DNA of 64,000 bases from Mobilicoccus caccae (GTDB lineage: Bacteria > Actinomycetota > Actinomycetes > Actinomycetales > Dermatophilaceae): the NCBI RefSeq assembly GCF_030161635.1, contig NZ_BSUO01000001.1, positions 2,213,199 through 2,277,198 of the forward strand, written 5' to 3'. Below are positions 57,932 to 64,000 of this stretch, piece after piece (position 1 is the first letter of the stretch; the number at the start of each line of letters is the position of its first letter). Below the pieces are notes generated by a model. It worked only from the letters and a program-made list of their open reading frames with translations. It was not told where the DNA came from and did no database searches. Position numbers and translations under genes: made by a program.

Positions 57932-57959
57932 CGTACGTGAACCGCTCAATTCACGTACG
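57932..57959. promoter_or_regulatory. 28-bp palindromic site, copy 2
   Basis: Arms CGTACGTGAA (57932-57941) and TTCACGTACG (57950-57959) with an 8-bp centre. It ends 9 bp before the recombinase ATG and overlaps a TACGCT box (57955-57960) that could be a leaderless -10. Same arms as 53655-53682; the central dinucleotides differ (TC versus CT). Confidence 0.7.
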
Positions 57960-57968
57960 CTCGACGGC

Positions 57969-58622
57969 ATGGGGGACAACGCCACGACCACGAAGGCACT
58001 CGGCTACGTCCGGGTGTCCACGAACGAACAAGCATCATCCGGGCTCGGACTCGGCGCCCAGCGCACCACCATCACGGAACGCTGCTCCGCCCGCGGATGG
58101 GACCTGGTAGACGTCGTCGCAGACGAGGGTCTCTCCGCGTCGACGCTCCGCCGTCCCGGCCTGACGACCGCACTTGACCGGATGGCCGCGGGTGAGGCGG
58201 ACGTGCTCGTCGTCGCCAAGCTCGACCGTCTCTCCCGGTCCCTGCGGGACTTCATCGACCTGCGGGACCGTGCCGCGGCCGGTGGGTGGGGGCTCGTCAT
58301 CCTCGACGTCGCCCTCGACATGTCCACCCCTTCGGGGCAGCTCACGTCCAACGTCCTTGCGTCCGTCGGGGAGTTCGAGCGCGCCCTCATCTCCGCTCGC
58401 ACCCGCGACGCTCTCGCAGAGGCCCGCAAGCGCGGTGTCCGGCTCGGCCGGCCGCCGGAGATCCCCGACCACGTCGCCGCTCGCATCCGGGGCCGTCGTG
58501 CCGCCGGTGACAGCTTGCGGAGGATCGCCGCGGACCTCACCGCCGACGACATCCCGACCGCCCGCGGGGGTGCGGTGTGGTCGCCGTCGAGCGTGCAGAC
58601 CGTTCTCAAGTCCGAGCGGTAG
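57969..58622 (+). CDS. Small serine recombinase (resolvase/invertase family)
   Basis: 217 aa. Catalytic Ser in LGYVRVSTNEQASSGLGLGA, then VVAKLDRLSRSLRDFIDL, the dimer helix NVLASVGEFERALISARTRD, and a C-terminal HTH-like DNA-binding part (DSLRRIAADLTADDIPTARG, then WSPSSVQTVL). Length fits resolvase/invertase rather than integrase. In phage-derived elements such enzymes invert or resolve DNA. No obvious inverted gene pair is present, so the target is unknown; the 28-bp palindromes are candidates. Confidence 0.85.
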   Translation: MGDNATTTKALGYVRVSTNEQASSGLGLGAQRTTITERCSARGWDLVDVVADEGLSASTLRRPGLTTALDRMAAGEADVLVVAKLDRLSRSLRDFIDLRDRAAAGGWGLVILDVALDMSTPSGQLTSNVLASVGEFERALISARTRDALAEARKRGVRLGRPPEIPDHVAARIRGRRAAGDSLRRIAADLTADDIPTARGGAVWSPSSVQTVLKSER

Positions 58623-58652
58623 GGGCGCAGGTCGGAGCGATAGGGTCCGGTC

Positions 58653-59456
58653 GTGGCCAAGGATGCAGAGCAGCAACGGAAGTCACGCGAAATCGCGGTG
58701 ACGCGAGCAGGGGTCGTCTCCATCCCGGCGTTGGCATCGCTGGCAACCGGGGTGGGGACCTACCTCTACGGGTGGCAACAGCCGGCGGAAGTCCTGGGAG
58801 CTGTCAGCGCGGCCGGAACCGTCGCCGCGGCCGTGGGTGCCTTGTGGATCGCCGTCACCGACATGCAACGGCGAGAGCGCGACGACGCCGAGCGCAAGAG
58901 GTTGAGCCAGGACGCCGAGGCCCAGCGTGCCGCGGTCGTCGTGGTCCGGACCCGCACCCGAGCACCGTGGGATGAGCAGCCCGGCACCATCAGGCCCGTC
59001 GTCACCAACTTCGGTGAGCGGGCGGTGCTCGACGTCTACGTACAGGCCGTGTGGTGCCTAGAGCCTCCGCGATGGCACGAGCCCTACGCGCTGGTCTTCC
59101 ACGACGCGCCCGTGCCACGCATACACGAGGACGTACTCAGGCCGGATGAGACCCTCGGGACCGGCGTCGACACGGTGACTGCGGCTGGTCCCACCCTCGG
59201 GGCGCTCCGCGCCGACTTCGCGGGCGTTCCCCCGGCTCAGGGGCCGCCGAAGTCTGAGCCGTTCGGCACGGTGGTGTCGGTGGTGCGATGGCGCGAGCGG
59301 TCGGGCACCCGCTGGGAACGCGTGGAGGACGGGCTCCCGCGCCGTCTTGACGAGGACGGTCCCACGCCTCTGCCGGATGGGGCCGTCGTCCTGTGGGATC
59401 GGGACGACTCGATGAACCGGGAGAAGTACCTCAAGTCGGTGCGCACGACGTCGTGA
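58653..59456 (+). CDS. Two-helix membrane protein with large cytosolic domain, unknown
   Basis: 267 aa from GTG 58653. Two N-terminal helices (AGVVSIPALASLATGVGTYL and VLGAVSAAGTVAAAVGALWI) and a charged coiled segment (DMQRRERDDAERKRLSQDAE) precede a soluble domain (VTNFGERAVLDVYVQAVWCL). Possible superinfection-exclusion or immunity cargo; inference from position only. Confidence 0.6.
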   Translation: MAKDAEQQRKSREIAVTRAGVVSIPALASLATGVGTYLYGWQQPAEVLGAVSAAGTVAAAVGALWIAVTDMQRRERDDAERKRLSQDAEAQRAAVVVVRTRTRAPWDEQPGTIRPVVTNFGERAVLDVYVQAVWCLEPPRWHEPYALVFHDAPVPRIHEDVLRPDETLGTGVDTVTAAGPTLGALRADFAGVPPAQGPPKSEPFGTVVSVVRWRERSGTRWERVEDGLPRRLDEDGPTPLPDGAVVLWDRDDSMNREKYLKSVRTTS

Positions 59457-59508
59457 CCTTGTGGATGCCCAGACCCACGGGGAGCGGCTTGAGCGAGATC
59501 GTGAGTGC

Positions 59509-59715
59509 ATGATGAACACGAGCAGCATCGAGGCCCTCGACCGCGTCCTCGACGATCAGGAACACCGCGTGTGCCTCCTCGCCGGCCGCGTGGTGTGCCG
59601 GGCGTGCGGCTCGGACATCGTCCCGGTGACGGCTGTGGGGATCGCCGCGGAGAAGATCACCGCACACCTCAACAGGTGGTGCGCCGTCCTCCCAGAGGGA
59701 GGCATCGGCTGTTGA
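59509..59715 (+). CDS. Small hypothetical protein with CxxC
   Basis: 68 aa from ATG 59509 (or 59512), MMNTSSIEALDRVLDDQEHR, CLLAGRVVCRACGSDIVPVT. A CRACG knuckle and two later Cys could bind zinc. Last rightward gene of the element. Confidence 0.5.
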   Translation: MMNTSSIEALDRVLDDQEHRVCLLAGRVVCRACGSDIVPVTAVGIAAEKITAHLNRWCAVLPEGGIGC

Positions 59716-59725
59716 CCGGCTCGGG

Positions 59726-59932
59726 TCACCTCAGGCGCAGATGGGTGATGGCGTAGGCCATCGAAGCAACGGGGACGAGGATGACCCAGGGTGACGTGGT
59801 GCTCACGATGGAGCCGACGATGCCCACGACGATGAACACGAGTGACGCGGCCAGCATGGCCACGTTGAACATGTCCCACCTGGGAGTGCGGTCAGTCCGC
59901 GTCGACGTCGCTCCCCTGCTCGTCGTCGTCAT
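59726..59932 (-). CDS. Small two-helix membrane protein
   Basis: 68 aa. Polar N-terminus (MTTTSRGATSTRTDRTPRWD) then two hydrophobic segments (NVAMLAASLVFIVVGIVGSI; PWVILVPVASMAYAITHL). Its start overlaps the 3' end of the upstream 328-aa gene by about 40 bp, so the pair is co-expressed. Confidence 0.6.
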   Translation of the reverse strand: MTTTSRGATSTRTDRTPRWDMFNVAMLAASLVFIVVGIVGSIVSTTSPWVILVPVASMAYAITHLRLR

Positions 59933-60878
59933 CGTGGTACCCCTGTCGGTGTCCGGTGACTTCCAGGATCGTCCAACTGCGTTTCGTGCGCCCGTTGGGG
60001 CTGGTGACTTCCTCGCGGATCAAGAACTGGAAGATGTCGTCCTTGCGAAGGGGGAGACCTCGGTCGACCCGTTCCAGGAAATCGTAGTCTTCCATGATCG
60101 CCTTGCGGGACCCTTCGAGGGTCACGATCTGCCACTTGGAGTTGTCGTCGAAGTCAACACTCTTCAGGCGCCCCTCCACCTCAAACGTCCTCTCCTGCGA
60201 GTCTTCCGAGTCCTGGGGCTCAGGGCGGGCCGCCCGGTAGTCGTCGGTAGTCGCCTCGACCACTACCGGCGAGGACTCGGTGATCTCCTCGGACGTCTGA
60301 GTGGCGCCGCCTTCGCGAACCTCAAGAACATCTGACCGGCCAGCGAGGGGCGCCATGATCTTCCCGAGGGCGCGACGCGTTCGACGCTTCTGGGACTGCA
60401 GGGCCTTCCAGGCGGCGGTGGGAATCTCCTGGGACTCCCCATCCGACCACGTGACCTTGGTCGTGCCGGTCGGAAGATGGTCGAACGAGCTGACCGTGAC
60501 GCGAAGGCTGCGGATGCTCACCCGTAGAGCGGTCGCAATTCCGGCCGCGCCCCCGCCAGCAACGGTCAATGCACCGAACGGGTCCTGCTGAGCTGCATGG
60601 ATGAGCGTGTCGACCACGACCGAACCCTCACGGATGGGTCTGACCAGAACCTCCGGGGGTGGGCCATCTCCGAGGCCACGTTCCGCCGAGAGGCTGCCCA
60701 CGAACTCCGCCATTCCCTGCAAGGCCTCCCCCAGGAGTGCCGCGTTCATCACCTGCAGCTCTCCGTCGAGGTCGCGGAATCTGAGCTGCACCACCCCATC
60801 CCCCTCCGTGTCCCTGGCCTGGAGAGGAGCGTCATCGACACGACTCATTTGGATCGATCCCCCTGGTTCAGACTGCAT
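59892..60878 (-). CDS. Hypothetical cargo protein, 328 aa
   Basis: Begins at ATG 60878 or 60848 (MSRVDDAPLQARDTEGDGVV). N-terminal beta/alpha region (LRFRDLDGELQVMNAALLGE, REGSVVVDTLIHAAQQDPFG), a short hydrophobic Gly/Ala segment (GALTVAGGGAAGIATALRVS), then an acidic linker and a C-terminal beta-rich part (RTFEVEGRLKSVDFDDNSKW, IVTLEGSRKAIMEDYDFLER). Ends in an Asp-rich tail. Not recognised. Leftward cargo with its membrane-protein partner, opposite to the rest of the element. Confidence 0.65.
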   Translation of the reverse strand: MQSEPGGSIQMSRVDDAPLQARDTEGDGVVQLRFRDLDGELQVMNAALLGEALQGMAEFVGSLSAERGLGDGPPPEVLVRPIREGSVVVDTLIHAAQQDPFGALTVAGGGAAGIATALRVSIRSLRVTVSSFDHLPTGTTKVTWSDGESQEIPTAAWKALQSQKRRTRRALGKIMAPLAGRSDVLEVREGGATQTSEEITESSPVVVEATTDDYRAARPEPQDSEDSQERTFEVEGRLKSVDFDDNSKWQIVTLEGSRKAIMEDYDFLERVDRGLPLRKDDIFQFLIREEVTSPNGRTKRSWTILEVTGHRQGYHDDDDEQGSDVDAD

Positions 60879-60908
60879 GCCCTCATGTCAGCCTAACCCG
60901 TTGAAGCT

Positions 60909-61163
60909 CTAGCGTGCTGCGCTGGAAGCGGTCAAGCGGCGCCGATGTTTGAGCACGGATCGCCGGCGTCGGAGGCCGAGCGCCCGGTCGTGCTGTGCCG
61001 CGTGCCACCCGTTGCACCAGGCGATGCCCTCGGGCGTCGGCGCACGATGTGGGGTGTGGTGGGCGGGGACGCCGTCGATGTAGGCGATGGCGCCGTCGAC
61101 GAACGCGTCGCGCACGGACGGCGTCGTCATCGGTTCCATCGTGATCGGGTCCACGCTGGGCAC
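60909..61163 (-). CDS. Small hypothetical protein at the right end of the element
   Basis: 84 aa from GTG 61163, with AGGAGG 9 nt upstream. VPSVDPITMEPMTTPSVRDA, FVDGAIAYIDGVPAHHTPHR, GIAWCNGWHAAQHD, then an Arg-rich tail. Leftmost promoter-proximal gene of the leftward set, only 83 bp from attR, where excisionase or immunity genes often lie. No family recognised. Confidence 0.55.
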   Translation of the reverse strand: MPSVDPITMEPMTTPSVRDAFVDGAIAYIDGVPAHHTPHRAPTPEGIAWCNGWHAAQHDRALGLRRRRSVLKHRRRLTASSAAR

Positions 61164-61246
61164 CCTAGCCGCCCTCCTGCCCGCGTATGCACCAGGTGAG
61201 ATACGATCGCCATCCCAATCTATGACCGCGTTTGCGTGTCGTTTGA

Positions 61247-61252
61247 CAGGTC
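61247..61252. other. Right attachment core of the comM element
   Basis: CAGGTC, identical to 49188-49193. Joining the flanks across one copy restores comM in frame. Confidence 0.8.
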
Positions 61253-61495
61253 GAAGTGGCTGCCCGCCTTGGGCAGCGAGGCCGGCGACAGGTTGACCGT
61301 GACGCGCCGGTTGGGCACGGGCAGACCGCTGTTGCCACCGGCCGCCTTGATGCGGTCCGCGGACTGTCGGCACGCCGTATCGGGCAATCCGCCGATGACG
61401 AAGGCCGGCAGGCCCATGACGATGTCGGCCTCGATGTCCACGGCCGCGCCCTCGAGACCGGTCAGCGTGACACTGCGCGTGCGTCCGACGGCCAT
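61247..61495 (-). pseudogene. comM: comM, 5' fragment (83 codons)
   Basis: MAVGRTRSVTLTGLEGAAVD, then IEADIVMGLPAFVIGGLPDT and RRVTVNLSPASLPKAGSHFD: the N-terminal S5-like/ChlI domain of ComM. It then runs into the element and stops within about ten codons. ATG 61495 overlaps the yraN stop (TGATG), the usual coupling. The remaining protein is at 47901-49193. Confidence 0.93.
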
Positions 61496-61857
61496 CACGC
61501 CACCGCCACGAGGTGTTCGAGGTCGGCCGGGCCGGACGAGCCGCGCAGGACGGCGATGACGTCGATGCGGATCTCGCGGGTGCCCGTGTCGGGGTGGGCC
61601 TCGAGCCAGCATCCGGCCAGTCGTCGCAGCCGCGCCGCCTTCACCGGCGTGACGGCCGCGGCCGGTCCGCCGTAGTCCTCGTGTCTTCGGGTCTTCACCT
61701 CGCACACGACCAGGCAGTCGTCCAGGCGGGCCACGAGGTCGATCTCGCCGACCTCGCAGCGCCAGTTGCGGTCCAGAACCGTGAACCCCGCATCGCGCAG
61801 GTAGCGGGCGGCGAGGCGCTCGCCGTACTCCCCCAGGGCTCGTCGTCGATCAGTCAT
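61495..61857 (-). CDS. yraN: YraN family (UPF0102) endonuclease-like protein
   Basis: 120 aa from ATG 61857 with GGAGGTGACC upstream. ALGEYGERLAARYLRDAGFT, NWRCEVGEIDLVARLDDCLV and VCEVKTRRHEDYGGPAAAVT carry the D-E-x-K nuclease-like core. Function poorly known. Upstream partner of comM. Confidence 0.92.
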   Translation of the reverse strand: MTDRRRALGEYGERLAARYLRDAGFTVLDRNWRCEVGEIDLVARLDDCLVVCEVKTRRHEDYGGPAAAVTPVKAARLRRLAGCWLEAHPDTGTREIRIDVIAVLRGSSGPADLEHLVAVA

Positions 61858-62140
61858 TCGGTCACCTCCGCCGCTCAGCCTCGTGGGCGGGGCGGAGGCC
61901 CGGATCCGGTCGTGCGACCGCTGTGGAAACCGCTCGGAGCGGTCGGAGCTGGGGACGAAGCGCCGACGTACTGACGGCACGCGAGGCTCGTGCACGCTGG
62001 AGCCGACGACACGCCCACCGCCACCCGCGGCATCGCGCATCTGCGTGATTCAGGCCGACGTGGGTGGGCGGGTCGGCGGCTGCCATGCGCACATGAGGCC
62101 CGCCCCGCGCGGCTCAGGCGCGCGCCGGGCCCTCAGCGCG

Positions 62141-62458
62141 TCAGAACTTGCCGTCCTCAGGCACTTCGAGGTCGTTCTTGGCGAGCTCTTCGATGTTGAC
62201 GTCCTTGAAGGTGACGACCCGCACGTTCTTGACGAACCGCGCCGGACGGTAGACGTCCCACACCCACGCGTCGGACATGCTGACGTCGAAGTACACCTCG
62301 CCGGAGTCGGAGCGCACCTTCACGTCGACGGCGTTGCACAGGTAGAAGCGCCGCTCGGTCTCGACCACGTGCGTGAACAGTCCCACGACGTCGCGGTACT
62401 CCCGATAGAGCTGCAGCTCCATCTCCGTCTCGTACTTCTCGAGGTCCTCGGAACTCAT
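62141..62458 (-). CDS. DUF2469 family protein
   Basis: 105 aa. [20 protein letters not shown] and [20 protein letters not shown] are the hallmarks of this actinobacterial family, nearly always between rnhB and yraN. Function unknown. ATG overlaps the rnhB stop. Confidence 0.92.
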   Translation of the reverse strand: MSSEDLEKYETEMELQLYREYRDVVGLFTHVVETERRFYLCNAVDVKVRSDSGEVYFDVSMSDAWVWDVYRPARFVKNVRVVTFKDVNIEELAKNDLEVPEDGKF

Positions 62459-63261
62459 GTCAGCCTCACCTTCACCGACCCATCATGGCCCATGCCGGGT
62501 CGCCTCTCCGTAGCCATCGTCGCCTGTGCCGGATCCTCCCCGAGCAGACGCCACGACCTGCGGTGATGCCCGCAGGGACCGTGTCGCAGCAGGGCGGCCC
62601 GATGTTCGGGGGCGGCGTAGCCCTTGTTGATCGCCCAACCGTACTCGGGCACCTCGTCGGCCAGCGCGACCATGCGGGCATCCCGCTCGACCTTGGCGAG
62701 CACGCTGGCGCCGGCGACGCTGGAGCACGTCATGTCGGCCTTGATCCGGGTGCGCACGGGCGGGATCGACACCTCCGGCCACCGAGGCTGCGGCCGCGCG
62801 GCGACGTCGAGGTCGAGGGTGAGCTGCGCTGAACTCACCGGCGGCGTGAGCCAGTCGTGGTTGCCGTCGAGCAGGACGACGTCGGGCACGACCCCGCACT
62901 CGGCCAAGGCGCGCAGCCCGGCGAGCCGCAGCGCCGGGAGGATGCCGAACTCGTCGATCTCCTCGGGGCCGGCATGGCCGACGGCGAACGTGTGCGCCCA
63001 CCTGCGCACACGCGGCGCGAGCGCCTCACGGGTGGCGGGGGGCAGAAGTTTGGAGTCCTTGAGACCGGCCGGCGCGGTGGGGGTGTCCAGCCGGACGACC
63101 ACGACGCCGACGGAGACCGGACCCGCCAGAGCACCACGGCCGACCTCGTCCATCCCGGCGACCAGGGTGTGCCCGGCGCGCAGGAGTTCTCGTTCGATGC
63201 GCAGGCTGGGCCGACTCGACGGACGCGTCGTCCGTCGCCGTGGTGCGGGAGCAGAGGTCAC
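62455..63261 (-). CDS. rnhB: Ribonuclease HII
   Basis: 268 aa. [20 protein letters not shown] supplies the first acidic residues (Asp-Glu), [10 protein letters not shown] the next, with [20 protein letters not shown] and [18 protein letters not shown] completing the active site. Removes RNA from RNA:DNA hybrids, including single ribonucleotides. Basic N-terminal extension of about 25 aa. Overlaps the lepB stop. Confidence 0.95.
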   Translation of the reverse strand: MTSAPAPRRRTTRPSSRPSLRIERELLRAGHTLVAGMDEVGRGALAGPVSVGVVVVRLDTPTAPAGLKDSKLLPPATREALAPRVRRWAHTFAVGHAGPEEIDEFGILPALRLAGLRALAECGVVPDVVLLDGNHDWLTPPVSSAQLTLDLDVAARPQPRWPEVSIPPVRTRIKADMTCSSVAGASVLAKVERDARMVALADEVPEYGWAINKGYAAPEHRAALLRHGPCGHHRRSWRLLGEDPAQATMATERRPGMGHDGSVKVRLT

Positions 63262-64000
63262 GGGGTTCCAGCGCCCGAGGGGGCCGGGGATACCGCGGCC
63301 GAGGGGGCCGGGACGTTCTGGAACGTGCCCTTCGGCTCGCCCAGCCAGGTCAACCGGTTGAGCGGCCAGACGATCGCGAACGCGCGCCCGACGACGTTGT
63401 CGACAGGTACCGACCCGACCAGGCCCGGGTCTCCGTCGCCCTCCTGGTACCGGGAGTCACGCGAATCCGAGCGGTGATCGCCGAGGACCCACAGCCGCCC
63501 CTGCGGGACGACGACGTCGAAGTCGACCTGGGTCGGGGCGTCGCCGGGGTGCAGGTACGGCTCCTCGACCGGGACCCCGTTGACCGAGATCGGACCGCCC
63601 ACGGTGCCGCTGACGCGGTCTCCGGGCATGCCGACGATGCGCTTGATGAGGTGGTTGCCCTCGTCCTCCGGCAGCAGACCCACCCAGGTGAGCACGTTGT
63701 TGATCGTGCCGGCGACGCCGTCCTGCGGCGTGGGGGGCACGACGTCGGGCTCGAGCCAGCCACCGGATCCTCGAAGACGACGATGTCGCCCCGTTCGAGG
63801 TCGAAGGGTCCGGGAGTCAACTTGCTCACCAGGACCCGGTCGTCCTTGACCAGGGTGCTCATCATCGAGGCCGAGGGGATCCAGAACGTCTGCACCAGCC
63901 ACGTCTTGGCGATGAGGGAGAGGACCACCGCCAGGGCGACGACGATGACGATCTCCTTGACGAACACGAACAGGGAGTGCCAGAGGGACCCACCGCGGTC
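63258..64000 (-). CDS. lepB: Signal peptidase I, frameshifted and cut by the right window edge
   Basis: Membrane-bound type I signal peptidase. N-terminal helix ([30 protein letters not shown]), catalytic Ser in [20 protein letters not shown], then [10 protein letters not shown], where the frame breaks. [16 protein letters not shown] and the catalytic Lys region [15 protein letters not shown] continue in the next frame. One missing G near 63763-63764 explains it. The frame is still open at 64000, so the N-terminus is outside. An essential gene; the break is very probably an artefact. Confidence 0.88.
   Translation of the reverse strand, partial: PRWVPLALPVRVRQGDRHRRRPGGGPLPHRQDVAGADVLDPLGLDDEHPGQGRPGPGEQVDSRTLRPRTGRHRRLRGSGGWLEPDVVPPTPQDGVAGTINNVLTWVGLLPEDEGNHLIKRIVGMPGDRVSGTVGGPISVNGVPVEEPYLHPGDAPTQVDFDVVVPQGRLWVLGDHRSDSRDSRYQEGDGDPGLVGSVPVDNVVGRAFAIVWPLNRLTWLGEPKGTFQNVPAPSAAVSPAPSGAGTP

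Larger units (their letters stand above)
49194..61246 (+). mobile_element. 12.05-kb integrated element in comM with serine integrase, replication ATPase and terminase (satellite-like)
   Basis: Bounded by CAGGTC cores, interrupts comM after codon 83. A long rightward set of overlapping genes encodes integrase, small unknowns, ATPase, small and large terminase and small virion-like or unknown proteins; then an RHH protein, a small serine recombinase, two more unknowns, and three leftward genes at the right end. No portal, capsid, protease, tail, lysin or holin is recognisable. That content suits a phage satellite using a helper's capsid, or a degraded prophage. ATGA/GTGA couplings show an intact, maintained operon. 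Confidence 0.85.

Noticed and set aside
49188-61252. tRNA gene as the attachment site
   Set aside because: No tRNA-like cloverleaf at either end; the restored reading frame shows the target is comM.

Overview
This is a high-GC actinobacterial chromosome segment. Gene content and order (lepB-rnhB-DUF2469-yraN-comM-dprA-xerC, then rpsB-tsf-pyrH-frr-cdsA-rlmN), a GluABCD-type glutamate transporter and many GTG or leaderless-looking starts fit the Micrococcales. A lone chemotaxis receptor hints at a motile relative of Dermatophilaceae; that placement is a guess.

Layout. 1-4.4 kb: edge-truncated MFS exporter, class C-type serine hydrolase, chemoreceptor. 4.4-10.5 kb: UV endonuclease (pyrimidine dimer glycosylase), glutamate ABC operon, TetR/membrane-protein pair with a clear palindromic operator. 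10.6-18.9 kb: aldehyde dehydrogenase, MacAB-like adaptor/ATPase/permease operon, RHH-Doc toxin-antitoxin pair, propionyl-CoA synthetase, secreted protein. 19-35.1 kb (minus strand): rpsB-tsf-pyrH-frr-cdsA-rlmN, split by two alpha/beta hydrolase genes (between tsf and pyrH) and by a five-gene glycosyltransferase/ABC exporter/sugar-kinase-like operon (between pyrH and frr). 35.4-39.2 kb: aminotransferase, M23 peptidase, DUF3152 metalloprotease, XerC.

39.3-61.5 kb is the main point of interest. Two neighbouring transformation genes, comM and dprA, are each split by a different mobile element. dprA carries a 7.4-kb Tn554-like transposon (tnpA, tnpB, tnpC) whose cargo is an SF1 helicase with a degenerate NERD-like N-terminus plus a DUF2290-like protein, a plausible anti-phage pair. 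comM carries a 12.05-kb element with a large serine integrase, flanked by a 6-bp core repeat (CAGGTC). It encodes a RecA-like replication ATPase with an iteron-like repeat array in its 3' end, small and large terminase subunits, a small serine recombinase and several unknowns, but no recognisable capsid, portal or tail genes, so it looks like a phage satellite or a stripped prophage. Removing either element restores an exact reading frame (ComM 511 aa, DprA 397 aa). 61.5-64 kb: yraN, DUF2469, rnhB, lepB (cut by the right edge).

Data quality. At least nine genes are broken by single-base shifts. Most coincide with a G or C run one base too short, and the broken genes include normally essential ones (cdsA, lepB). 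Restoring the base gives normal family lengths each time. I read these as assembly or homopolymer errors and annotate the genes as whole, with the shift marked.
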